Source: Actinomycetota bacterium (lineage in GTDB: Bacteria > Actinomycetota > Actinomycetes > Nanopelagicales > Nanopelagicaceae). Taken from it: DNA of 19,381 bases. The position numbers and the translations under genes were made by a program. This document shows positions 1-6,270 of this stretch, in pieces (within the stretch, counting starts at the first letter, position 1; the number at the start of each line of letters is the position of its first letter). Below the pieces are notes generated by a model. The model was not told the origin of the DNA, made no database searches, and saw nothing but the letters and a program-made list of their open reading frames with translations. The DNA is taken from NCBI GenBank assembly GCA_010032085.1, contig RGYL01000006.1, positions 1 to 19,381 of the forward strand, read 5' to 3'.

Positions 1-435
1 GAGATATTGCGCGAACTACTTCGATTATCAGAGCGGGTAACACATCGGGCTAGAAAGCGGGAACTGCGCGCTCGCACTATTGGACTTAAAGTGCGTTTCT
101 CCGACTTCACAAATTTAACCAAGTCAAAAACACTGGCTTACGCAATAAGTGGTATGCATGATGTTTACGAGATTGCCCGCGAACTTTTTCTCTCACTCAA
201 ATTGGATGGAGCTCGAATTAGATTATTAGGAGTATCGCTGGAGAATTTAATTGATGAGAATGGCGCCGTTGAACAACTTGAATTAGGGGAGCGCGAGAGT
301 GGTTGGCGCGAAGCCCAAATCGCTATTGATCGAGCAATCTCCCGCTTTGGTCGCGGCTCAGTCCAGCCAGCGCGCTTGATTGAGGAGAGCTCCCAGGAAG
401 ATGAGGGAGAGGACCCAGAAATCTCGCAGGGCTAA
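1..435 (+). CDS. dinB: DNA polymerase IV (DinB), C-terminal part, 5' truncated
   Basis: The reading frame is open from the first base and ends at TAA 433-435, so only the C-terminal ~144 residues are present. The segment matches the little-finger domain of Y-family translesion polymerases: a basic stretch (RKRELRARTIGLKVRFSDF) followed by the TLAYAISGMHDVYEIARELF helix region and the strand IRLLGVSLENL. This domain grips the template-primer duplex; the catalytic palm and fingers would lie upstream of the window. After it comes QLELG, which resembles the QLxLF-type pentapeptide used to bind the beta sliding clamp, and then a low-complexity acidic tail (EESSQEDEGEDPE). The paralogue class cannot be settled without the N-terminus. 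It lies 50 bp before the DUF3040 gene in the same orientation, a pairing I recall as common next to actinobacterial mraZ. Confidence 0.88.
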   Translation, partial: EILRELLRLSERVTHRARKRELRARTIGLKVRFSDFTNLTKSKTLAYAISGMHDVYEIARELFLSLKLDGARIRLLGVSLENLIDENGAVEQLELGERESGWREAQIAIDRAISRFGRGSVQPARLIEESSQEDEGEDPEISQG

Positions 436-472
436 GAGAGGGATTCGACTTTCGCTGGCGCGATGCTTCTAC

Positions 473-478
473 TATTGT
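473..478 (+). promoter_or_regulatory. candidate -10 box of a leaderless promoter for the DUF3040 gene
   Basis: The hexamer TATTGT fits the actinobacterial TANNNT -10 pattern and is followed by 7 nt before the ATG at 486. The bases before this ATG hold no purine-rich Shine-Dalgarno sequence. Transcription would then begin at or within a base or so of the A of the start codon. No good -35 element is visible. The same arrangement occurs before sepF and kynU, which is the main support. Confidence 0.4.
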
Positions 479-485
479 CAGCGCT

Positions 486-842
486 ATGCCACTTTCCGAG
501 CATGAAAAGCGCTTATTGGCGGAGATGGAAGAAGCTCTAGCCGCCGATGACCCCCGCCTAATCTCTGCTTTCAGTGGAAAGACCCCAAGTCGCACCCGAG
601 TTGTTGTTGGCTTCCTACTAATCGTGGCTGGCATCTTCGGTCTGCTCACCGCGATGATCTCCCAGACCCCATTAATTGGCGTCATTGGATTTGCAATATC
701 CCTAAGTGGAGCAGTTCTTGCGATTTCCAACCTCGGCGGACTCATGAATGGCCTCACCAACCGGGTCCCTAAGGAGAAAAAGGGCTCCAAGTGGAGCGCC
801 CGCTTTGAGGAGCGTTGGGATAAGAGGACCTTCGGGGAATAG
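486..842 (+). CDS. DUF3040 family small membrane protein
   Basis: This is a 118-residue protein starting MPLSEHEKRLLAEMEEAL, the characteristic opening of the actinobacterial DUF3040 family; residues 1-30 form an acidic amphipathic cytoplasmic segment. Two hydrophobic segments follow at about residues 39-58 and 62-83, separated by a few residues, predicting a hairpin in the membrane. The C-terminus is basic (KEKKGSKWSARFEERWDKR). The biochemical function of DUF3040 is unknown to me. Its position just before mraZ is conserved in Actinobacteria and hints at an envelope role, but that is inference. The start at 486 keeps the conserved N-terminus and has no Shine-Dalgarno sequence; a TATTGT hexamer 7 nt upstream suggests a leaderless message. 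An intrinsic terminator follows 18 bp after the stop. Confidence 0.85.
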   Translation: MPLSEHEKRLLAEMEEALAADDPRLISAFSGKTPSRTRVVVGFLLIVAGIFGLLTAMISQTPLIGVIGFAISLSGAVLAISNLGGLMNGLTNRVPKEKKGSKWSARFEERWDKRTFGE

Positions 843-859
843 CTAGATCCCCTTCCGCG

Positions 860-882
860 CCCGCCATTTGGCGGGTTTTTTT
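860..882 (+). terminator. Rho-independent terminator after the DUF3040 gene
   Basis: A perfect 6-bp GC stem, CCCGCC (860-865) and GGCGGG (870-875), closes an ATTT loop and is followed directly by seven T (876-882). It separates the dinB/DUF3040 unit from the dcw cluster and implies that mraZ has its own promoter downstream. Confidence 0.9.
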
Positions 883-930
883 ATGCCCAAAATCAAGAGT
901 GGAGGAGCGCCCTTTTTGCCATGTATGAAT

Positions 931-980
931 TTGGAGAGAGGTGGTTGAAAATGGAGTAAAAGGGAGTAAAGTGGGGAATT
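931..980 (+). promoter_or_regulatory. Array of five 10-bp direct repeats, putative MraZ operator
   Basis: Five consecutive 10-bp units start at 931, 941, 951, 961 and 971. Each has the core [T/G/A][T/G]GG at the same phase, with approximate consensus nTGGAGTAAA; units 3 and 4 (951-970) are the closest pair. MraZ in E. coli binds direct repeats of TGGGN separated by 5 nt, which is the same 10-bp helical period, and MraZ controls its own dcw operon. Position immediately upstream of mraZ supports an autoregulatory operator. Five units is more than the three known in E. coli. Binding by this MraZ is inferred, not shown. Confidence 0.75.
945..972 (+). promoter_or_regulatory. Candidate mraZ/dcw promoter inside the repeat array
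   Basis: TTGAAA at 945-950 matches the TTGACA -35 consensus at 5 of 6 positions, and TAAAGT at 967-972 is a fair -10 element; the spacer is 16 nt. Transcription would start near 979, giving a leader of about 44 nt before the GTG at 1023. Both elements lie within the repeat array, so a bound MraZ would cover the promoter. The hexamers are partly built from the repeat itself, which weakens the case. An alternative -10 is TATGAA at 924-929, for which I see no -35. Confidence 0.4.
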
Positions 981-982
981 AA

Positions 983-1000
983 GCAGAACGGGGGTTCTGC
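983..1000 (+). promoter_or_regulatory. Hairpin in the mraZ 5' leader
   Basis: GCAGAAC (983-989) and GTTCTGC (994-1000) form a perfect 7-bp stem around a GGGG loop, starting three bases after the last MraZ-like repeat. It is not followed by a T-tract, so it is not a terminator. A small alternative hairpin, GCC-GCAA-GGC (999-1008) with a GNRA loop, shares bases 999-1000 and therefore cannot form at the same time. The ribosome binding site GGGGAGG (1011-1017) follows. A role in leader RNA stability or translation is possible but unproven. Confidence 0.5.
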
Positions 1001-1022
1001 CGCAAGGCCGGGGGAGGTTTAA

Positions 1023-1454
1023 GTGTTTCTAGGCACCCATGAACCTCGTCTCGATGACAAAGGGCGATTAATTCTTCCCGCGAAATTCCGCGATGAATTA
1101 GCAAGTGGATTAGTAATTACAAAAGGACAAGAGCGTTGCCTTTATGTATTTCCAAGTAGCGAATTTGCTCGAATCACTGATCAGTTAAAACAAGCGCCAT
1201 TAACTGCGAAATCAGCGCGAGATTACATGCGTGTGATGTTCGCCGGTGCACATGACGAAATTCCTGACAAGCAAGGTCGCGTGATGATTCCCAATGGATT
1301 GCGCGAATACGCAGCCCTTGATCGCGACTGCGTTGTCATTGGCGCAAATACCAGAGTTGAAATTTGGGATAGCAAATCTTGGAAGAGCTATTTGAAAGAT
1401 CGTGAAAAGGGATTTGCCGATGTTTCCGAGGAGGTGTTCCCAGGATTGTTCTAA
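1023..1454 (+). CDS. mraZ: MraZ, transcriptional regulator of the dcw cluster
   Basis: This 143-residue protein has the usual MraZ length and two AbrB-like (SpoVT/AbrB fold) repeats, each with the DxxxR signature: D11-DKGR-LILPAKFRDEL near residues 11-25 and DKQGRVMIPNGLREYA near 82-97. MraZ proteins form ring-like oligomers that bind tandem repeats upstream of their own gene and regulate the cell division operon. The gene begins with GTG at 1023, preceded by GGGGAGG (1011-1017) with a 5-nt spacer, and the resulting N-terminus MFLGTHEPRLDDKGR is the family's standard one. It is the first gene of the cluster, downstream of a five-unit repeat array that fits an MraZ operator, so autoregulation is likely. 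A 156-bp gap holding a structured RNA separates it from rsmH. Confidence 0.97.
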   Translation: MFLGTHEPRLDDKGRLILPAKFRDELASGLVITKGQERCLYVFPSSEFARITDQLKQAPLTAKSARDYMRVMFAGAHDEIPDKQGRVMIPNGLREYAALDRDCVVIGANTRVEIWDSKSWKSYLKDREKGFADVSEEVFPGLF

Positions 1455-1463
1455 TTCTTTAGG

Positions 1464-1564
1464 CCCTCTTCTGTGGCCACCGCCGACCTTCAGCGAGCGA
1501 CGCCCCTTCCCCGGCGCCGCTCAACCCCCCAGATCCGTCGGCCGGCGGTGACCAGAGCAGAGGG
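1464..1564 (+). promoter_or_regulatory. mraW RNA motif (structured 5' leader of rsmH) with a long outer stem
   Basis: This is a GC-rich island in a moderate-GC window. The core hairpin is AGCG-A-CGCC (1496-1504), loop CCTTCCCC (1505-1512), GGCG-C-CGCT (1513-1521): 8 pairs with one A.C mismatch. The loop contains CUUCCCC, which I recall as the invariant terminal loop of the mraW RNA motif described in Actinobacteria upstream of mraW (rsmH). An outer stem pairs 1464-1485 with 1543-1564: 19 base pairs and 3 single mismatches, including the 8-bp run CACCGCCG/CGGCGGTG. The element lies between the mraZ stop and the rsmH ribosome binding site, as expected for a cis-acting RNA. Its ligand or mechanism is unknown to me. 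Confidence 0.82.
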
Positions 1565-1598
1565 AGTTTAAGAAAAAGCAAAAGGGAGCTAAGTGATG

Positions 1599-1605
1599 AA
1601 GGAGG
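1599..1605 (+). promoter_or_regulatory. Strong Shine-Dalgarno site that fixes the rsmH start
   Basis: AAGGAGG is a full complement to the 16S rRNA 3' end and sits 5 nt before ATG 1611. An in-frame GTG at 1593 and ATG at 1596 lie upstream of this site and are therefore unlikely starts. The position 34 nt after the outer stem of the mraW RNA leaves the site single-stranded when that stem is formed. Confidence 0.85.
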
Positions 1606-1610
1606 GGAAG

Positions 1611-2552
1611 ATGATTCACAGATCGGTACTTAGAGATCGTTGCGTGGCACTTCTTACACCTTCCATTGAGAAAAGTGCGGATCCGATAGTTGTAGATGCA
1701 ACTCTGGGAATGGGTGGCCATAGCGAAGCGCTTCTGGAGAGCTTTGCGAACCTTCGAATCGTCGGATTAGATCGAGATAAGGAAGCGCTGGCAATTGCTT
1801 CCCATCGGTTAGAGCGTTGGTCTGATCGAATTGATGTAGTTCACGCTGTTTATGATCAAATCCCAGAAGTATTAAGTGAACTGGGCATTAACGGAGTAGA
1901 TGGAATCCTCTTTGACTTAGGCGTCTCATCTCTGCAATTAGATGAGTTAGAGCGCGGATTTTCTTATGCGCATAGCGCGCCTCTTGATATGCGAATGGAT
2001 AAGTCAGCTGGGCTAACAGCGGCAGATGTCCTTGAGACTTACGAGAAATCTCAATTAATTCGAATCTTAAAAGTTTATGGCGAAGAGAAATTTGCCAATC
2101 GGATTGCCGAGAACATCATCAAAGCGCGCGCAGTCGGGGGATTGAAGTCAACTACTGATCTTGCTGAATTAGTTAAAGCCAGCATTCCAGCACCAGCGCG
2201 AAGAATCGGAGGAAATCCAGCGAAGCGGACCTTCCAAGCGATTCGCATTGAAGTAAATCAAGAGCTTGAGATTTTGCAACGCGCCCTTCCAAAAGCACTT
2301 AATGCAATCAAAGTCGGCGGACGAGTTGTTGTTATGTCATTTCAATCTCTGGAAGACCGAATTGTTAAAGAGGTATTTCAAGAGGCTAGTGAATCCAAGA
2401 GCCCAAGAGAACTACCCATTGAGATAGAGAGCCTCAAGGCGAAATTTGAGTTGGTCTTTCGCGGTAGCGAGAAGGCAAGTGCGAAGGAGATTGAAGAGAA
2501 TTCCCGTGCGCAATCCGTCCGGTTACGTGCGATAGAGCGGGTGGCGAGCTAA
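1611..2552 (+). CDS. rsmH: 16S rRNA (cytosine1402-N4)-methyltransferase RsmH (MraW)
   Basis: RsmH uses S-adenosylmethionine to methylate N4 of C1402 in 16S rRNA at the ribosomal P site. The 313-residue product begins MIHRSVLRDRCVALL, in line with the family's MxHxPVL opening. The SAM-binding motif I is DATLGMGGHSEALL (residues 29-42), followed by VGLDRD (51-56) and the DGILFDLGVSS motif (97-107). Further family motifs are FSYAHSAPLDMRMD (117-130), NPAKRTFQAIRIEVNQEL, and SFQSLEDRIVK near the C-terminus. The start at 1611 is chosen over upstream in-frame GTG/ATG codons because of the perfect Shine-Dalgarno site at 1599-1605. Its stop TAA shares one base with the ATG of ftsL, so translation is coupled. 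Expression is probably influenced by the mraW RNA in its leader. Confidence 0.97.
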   Translation: MIHRSVLRDRCVALLTPSIEKSADPIVVDATLGMGGHSEALLESFANLRIVGLDRDKEALAIASHRLERWSDRIDVVHAVYDQIPEVLSELGINGVDGILFDLGVSSLQLDELERGFSYAHSAPLDMRMDKSAGLTAADVLETYEKSQLIRILKVYGEEKFANRIAENIIKARAVGGLKSTTDLAELVKASIPAPARRIGGNPAKRTFQAIRIEVNQELEILQRALPKALNAIKVGGRVVVMSFQSLEDRIVKEVFQEASESKSPRELPIEIESLKAKFELVFRGSEKASAKEIEENSRAQSVRLRAIERVAS

Positions 2553-2956
2553 TGGCGCTCTCTGCTCTCGCACCGGCCGTTGCAAAGTCACGTAAAGCTG
2601 TTGCAAATAGATCTGCACGCGCGGTACTTCGCCTCGTCCCCGAACTGCGCCCAGTTCCGGGGGAGCAAGCGAGCGATCGTCTCTTCTACGGCTTGATTGG
2701 CTCAATTCTGGCCTTGGGTCTACTTGGATTACTTGGAATCAATATTTTGCTCGGTAATGATGCGGTACGAATTAAAGAATTGAAGCTGGAAGCTATTTCA
2801 ATCAATGAAGCGCGCGAAGAAGCTTTAAGGGAAGTAGCTCGGATCTCTACTCCAGAGAACTTAGCAATTAAAGCCGTGAGTTTAGGTATGGTCCCAAGTT
2901 CAACTCCGAGATTTCTAGACCTTTCCGTTACAACTCCGGAGAAGGTGAAACCTTAG
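2552..2956 (+). CDS. ftsL: FtsL-like cell division protein (bitopic, coiled-coil)
   Basis: The 134-residue product has a basic cytoplasmic region of about 44 residues, one membrane segment at about residues 45-67 (FYGLIGSILALGLLGLLGI) and an extracytoplasmic region (68-134) rich in charged residues with a heptad-like pattern, as in FtsL/DivIC proteins. FtsL sequences diverge strongly, so the call rests mainly on topology, size and the fixed position between rsmH and ftsI. FtsL with the FtsB/DivIC partner and FtsQ activates the FtsW-FtsI septal synthase. The segment ENLAIKAVSLGMVPSSTPRFLDL (102-124) resembles the membrane-distal part of FtsL, where a GM(V/I) turn is typical. It overlaps rsmH by one base (TAATG) and is followed directly by ftsI with no gap. 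Confidence 0.85.
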   Translation: MALSALAPAVAKSRKAVANRSARAVLRLVPELRPVPGEQASDRLFYGLIGSILALGLLGLLGINILLGNDAVRIKELKLEAISINEAREEALREVARISTPENLAIKAVSLGMVPSSTPRFLDLSVTTPEKVKP

Positions 2957-4774
2957 ATGCCAAATGATGCGCTAGTAGGTCGGAGAATCAAGTACCTAGT
3001 CGCCATCTCACTTGTTCTAATAGCAGTATTTTCAATTCGATTAATTGATGTCCAGGCAGTTCGCGCAGCCGGCTATGCAAATTTTGCAGATGATGAATTG
3101 ACTAAACGCTCGATCATTATGGCGCCGCGAGGGGCAATTACCGATATAAATGGCGTTGAATTTGCACGAAGCGTTATCTCCTATCGGATTTTGGTTGATC
3201 AAGCCATCGTCGACTTTCCCAAGAAATTGGCCGCTCTAGCTGCTCCAATTTTGGATATGGATGAGGAATTCCTCGCTCAACAATTAGTTGGTGAGCGTAG
3301 ATATGTAGTGATTGCCAAGAGCGTAAAACCCAGCATCTGGAGGGAATTGGAAGCAGCAGTTGAGAAATACAACGCTGAGGTCATGAAGACGGATGGTGGT
3401 ATGCAGAAGCGGTTATTTGGATTCTTTGCTGAACGTATTTATACACGCGAGTATCCCGAAGGTGAACTGGGCGCTGCCGTCGTTGGCTTTGTAAATCAAG
3501 CCGGAAATGGGGCAGCTGGACTCGAATACAGCATGAATTCGACACTTGCGGGCATAAATGGCGAGTACACCTACTCCAATGCTGGCGGAACGATCATCCC
3601 AGGTACCCAGAAAATAACTTCGGAAGAGCGTCGTGGAAACACGATTCGATTAACGATTGATCGAGATGTGCAATGGGTGGCCCAAGAATCCATTCGCACT
3701 GCAGTTAAAAAAGCGCGGGCACTTTCCGGAACTGTAATTGTGATGGATCCAGCAACAGGGCAAGTAATTGCGCACGCCTCATACCCTTCATTTACTCCAG
3801 GTAAGACCCAAGGCGTAGATCCTTATCATTGGAAGAATCCATCTGTTCAAGAGATTTACGAACCAGGATCTACCGGAAAAGTAATCACATTTGCTGCGGC
3901 AATTGAAGAGGGCAAGATCGAGCCCGAAACAATTATGCGAGTACCTTACAAATTAAAGCGTTCCAATAAGGTCTTTAAAGATCACGACCCACACCCACTA
4001 TTGAAACTCACACTCTCCGGAGCGTTAGCCCAATCAAGTAATACCGCCGCAATAAAAGTGGGCGAGATGATTTCAAATGACACCCTTCATTCTTACTTAA
4101 AGAAGTTTGGTATCTCTGTAAAAACTGGCTCAGGTCTTCCTGGAGAAGAGGGCGGAAAGTTATTAGATGTTAAGGATTGGTCTGGCACAACCGCGCCGAC
4201 TGTTGCTTTCGGCCAGGGTTATTCGCTAACAGCGATGCAAGCCACTTCTATCTTTGCCACGATTGCAAATGATGGCGTAAAGGTAACTCCAACTTTGATT
4301 GCAGGACATAGCGATGCTGCCGGACGTTATACGCCATCAAATAAGCAGAGTTCAGAGCGGGTAATAAGTAAAGAGACTGCGGCCAAGATGCGCCTGATGA
4401 TGGAGAGCGTTGTCTCGGCTTCGGGAACTGCTCCAGCAGCTGCTATTTCCGGTTATCGCGTTGCTGGAAAAACGGGAACCGCGCGGCGCATCGATGATGC
4501 CTGTGGTTGTTATCGGGGATATACCGCTTCATTCATTGGATTTGCGCCGGCTGATGCTCCTAAATATGTAGTTAGCGTGACGATTCAAGACCCGAAAGGA
4601 ATTTATTACGGCGGGTACTTAGGTGGCCCAGTTTTCAAAGAGGTAATGAGCTTTGTATTGAAAGACCAGAAAATTCCACCCACGCCAAAAGCCAAAGAGC
4701 TCTACGCTCTCGATGAGAAATCATTAGCAAAGAAGATTGCGCTTCAAAGTCGCGCGCCAGAAAGTAAGCCCTAG
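2957..4774 (+). CDS. ftsI: Septal peptidoglycan transpeptidase FtsI (class B penicillin-binding protein)
   Basis: This 605-residue class B PBP crosslinks peptidoglycan at the septum. It has a short cytoplasmic tail, one membrane anchor at about residues 13-30, a pedestal/dimerisation region starting with the conserved RGAITDINGVEFA (58-70), and a C-terminal transpeptidase domain. The three penicillin-binding motifs are intact: S305-TGK308 (SxxK, nucleophile S305), S360-S-N362 (SxN) and K505-TGT508 (KTGT). No PASTA domain follows. A CGC pair of cysteines (DDACGCYRGY, ~513-522) occurs just after KTGT; it is a feature I recall in actinobacterial homologues. The ATG directly follows the ftsL stop, and murE starts 8 bp after the ftsI stop. 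It would work as the partner of FtsW in this operon. Confidence 0.96.
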   Translation: MPNDALVGRRIKYLVAISLVLIAVFSIRLIDVQAVRAAGYANFADDELTKRSIIMAPRGAITDINGVEFARSVISYRILVDQAIVDFPKKLAALAAPILDMDEEFLAQQLVGERRYVVIAKSVKPSIWRELEAAVEKYNAEVMKTDGGMQKRLFGFFAERIYTREYPEGELGAAVVGFVNQAGNGAAGLEYSMNSTLAGINGEYTYSNAGGTIIPGTQKITSEERRGNTIRLTIDRDVQWVAQESIRTAVKKARALSGTVIVMDPATGQVIAHASYPSFTPGKTQGVDPYHWKNPSVQEIYEPGSTGKVITFAAAIEEGKIEPETIMRVPYKLKRSNKVFKDHDPHPLLKLTLSGALAQSSNTAAIKVGEMISNDTLHSYLKKFGISVKTGSGLPGEEGGKLLDVKDWSGTTAPTVAFGQGYSLTAMQATSIFATIANDGVKVTPTLIAGHSDAAGRYTPSNKQSSERVISKETAAKMRLMMESVVSASGTAPAAAISGYRVAGKTGTARRIDDACGCYRGYTASFIGFAPADAPKYVVSVTIQDPKGIYYGGYLGGPVFKEVMSFVLKDQKIPPTPKAKELYALDEKSLAKKIALQSRAPESKP

Positions 4775-4782
4775 AGCAAATC

Positions 4783-6270
4783 ATGAGCCGCCCTACAATT
4801 CTCACGGAGCGAAGGCTTACCGAGTTGGCAGGGTTAATAGGCACCAATCAAGAGGTCGATCCTTCGATTTCTTTCACCGGAGTCTGCAGTAACTCACGCT
4901 CAATAATCCCCGGAGACCTATTTTTCGCTTTGCCCGGTGAGAAGAGCCATGGGATTGAATTTCTAAAATCCGCGTTGGATCGCGGCGCCCGGATTGTGAT
5001 TACCGATGCGCAAGGAGCAGTTCGCGCCGCTCAAATTTCTCCTGCAACACCAGTCTTACAAGTGCCGAGGCCGCGCTCCATATGCGGCGACGTTGCTAGT
5101 TGGTTTTATGGCGAGCCTAGTAAGTCTCTCTTTATCGCTGGAATCACAGGTACAAATGGAAAGACCACTACCACTTATCTTTTGAATCAGCTTTGGAAGG
5201 CTGCTGACTTTAAATCTGGATTGATAGGAACAATCGGTATCAGCTATGGAGATCATTTAATCCCTGCTACTCACACAACTCCGGAAAGTGATGAGTTGCA
5301 ACGCCTACTAGCGTGTATGAAAGAAGTAGGCGTTAGAGATGTGGCTATGGAGGTCAGCAGCCACGCACTTGATCAAGGACGAGTTTTAGGAACACGCTTC
5401 CAAGTTGCCGGCTTCACCAATCTAACCCAGGATCATCTTGATTACCACGGAACAATGGCGAATTACTTCATGGCCAAGAGCAGACTCTTTGCCTACGGGC
5501 AGTCCGAATTAGGCATAGTTTGCATTGATGGTGAATACGGCCGACGACTCTGGGATGAGATGCAAATACCTAAGAGATCGATCTCAACTACCGGCAAGGC
5601 GGATTGGCATTTCGAACGAGTTGAAAAAAACCTCAAAGGTTTTGAATTGTTGATTAGAGGAGTTGATGGAATATCTATTGCCAACCAATTCAATCTAATA
5701 GGCAATCACAATCTCGAAAATTTACTTCTAGCAGTAGCAATTGCTCACGAGAGTGGCGTGGATCCACTCGTTATTGCTGATGCGCTACCTCAACTAAGTG
5801 GCGCCCCCGGTCGCCTTGAGCGTATAAATAGCGATAAATATCTAGCAATGGTTGATTACGCTCATACCCCAGATGCCGTTTCACGTGTTCTTGCCGGAGT
5901 TCGTGGTCAGGGGAAAAGAGTGATCGCGGTTCTTGGCTGTGGTGGTGATCGCGATTCTTCAAAACGCTCATTGATGGGCAAAGCGCTCAATGAAGGTGCC
6001 GATATTCCGATATTTACAAGTGATAATCCCCGAAGTGAAGATCCAGAAAAAATCCTTGCCGATATGACCGCTCAACTATCTATAAAACCGGGTGGGGAAG
6101 TTATCGTTGATCGAAAAACAGCAATACATCGAGCAGTCGAATTGGCCGGGCCGGAAGATTTAATCTTGATTTTAGGCAAGGGCCATGAATCTGGGCAAGA
6201 GATTAAAGGCGTAAAGATTCCTTTTAGTGATAAGGAAATATTGCAGAGCGCAATCGAGGCGCTCGGATGA
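4783..6270 (+). CDS. murE: UDP-MurNAc-tripeptide ligase MurE (meso-diaminopimelate type)
   Basis: MurE adds the third stem residue to UDP-MurNAc-L-Ala-D-Glu using ATP in the cytoplasm. The 495-residue protein has the three Mur-ligase domains: an N-terminal UDP-binding domain (about 1-105), the ATPase domain with P-loop GITGTNGKTT (120-129, K127), and the C-terminal amino-acid-binding domain. The lysine expected to be carbamylated lies in NYFMAKSRLFAYG (K232). The specificity motif is D414-N-P-R417 (DNPRSED), diagnostic for meso-diaminopimelate rather than lysine, which implies A1gamma-type peptidoglycan precursors. The start at ATG 4783 lies 8 bp after the ftsI stop. The gene overlaps murF by 4 bp (ATGA). 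Confidence 0.97.
   Translation: MSRPTILTERRLTELAGLIGTNQEVDPSISFTGVCSNSRSIIPGDLFFALPGEKSHGIEFLKSALDRGARIVITDAQGAVRAAQISPATPVLQVPRPRSICGDVASWFYGEPSKSLFIAGITGTNGKTTTTYLLNQLWKAADFKSGLIGTIGISYGDHLIPATHTTPESDELQRLLACMKEVGVRDVAMEVSSHALDQGRVLGTRFQVAGFTNLTQDHLDYHGTMANYFMAKSRLFAYGQSELGIVCIDGEYGRRLWDEMQIPKRSISTTGKADWHFERVEKNLKGFELLIRGVDGISIANQFNLIGNHNLENLLLAVAIAHESGVDPLVIADALPQLSGAPGRLERINSDKYLAMVDYAHTPDAVSRVLAGVRGQGKRVIAVLGCGGDRDSSKRSLMGKALNEGADIPIFTSDNPRSEDPEKILADMTAQLSIKPGGEVIVDRKTAIHRAVELAGPEDLILILGKGHESGQEIKGVKIPFSDKEILQSAIEALG

Noticed and set aside
323..790. A 155-codon open frame on the minus strand opposite dinB and the DUF3040 gene
   Set aside because: It spans two well-supported genes on the other strand, has no family resemblance, and its composition looks like the reverse of real coding sequence.
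1593..1610. Upstream in-frame starts (GTG 1593, ATG 1596) for rsmH
   Set aside because: The perfect Shine-Dalgarno site at 1599-1605 lies inside this extension and points to ATG 1611, which also gives the family's N-terminus.
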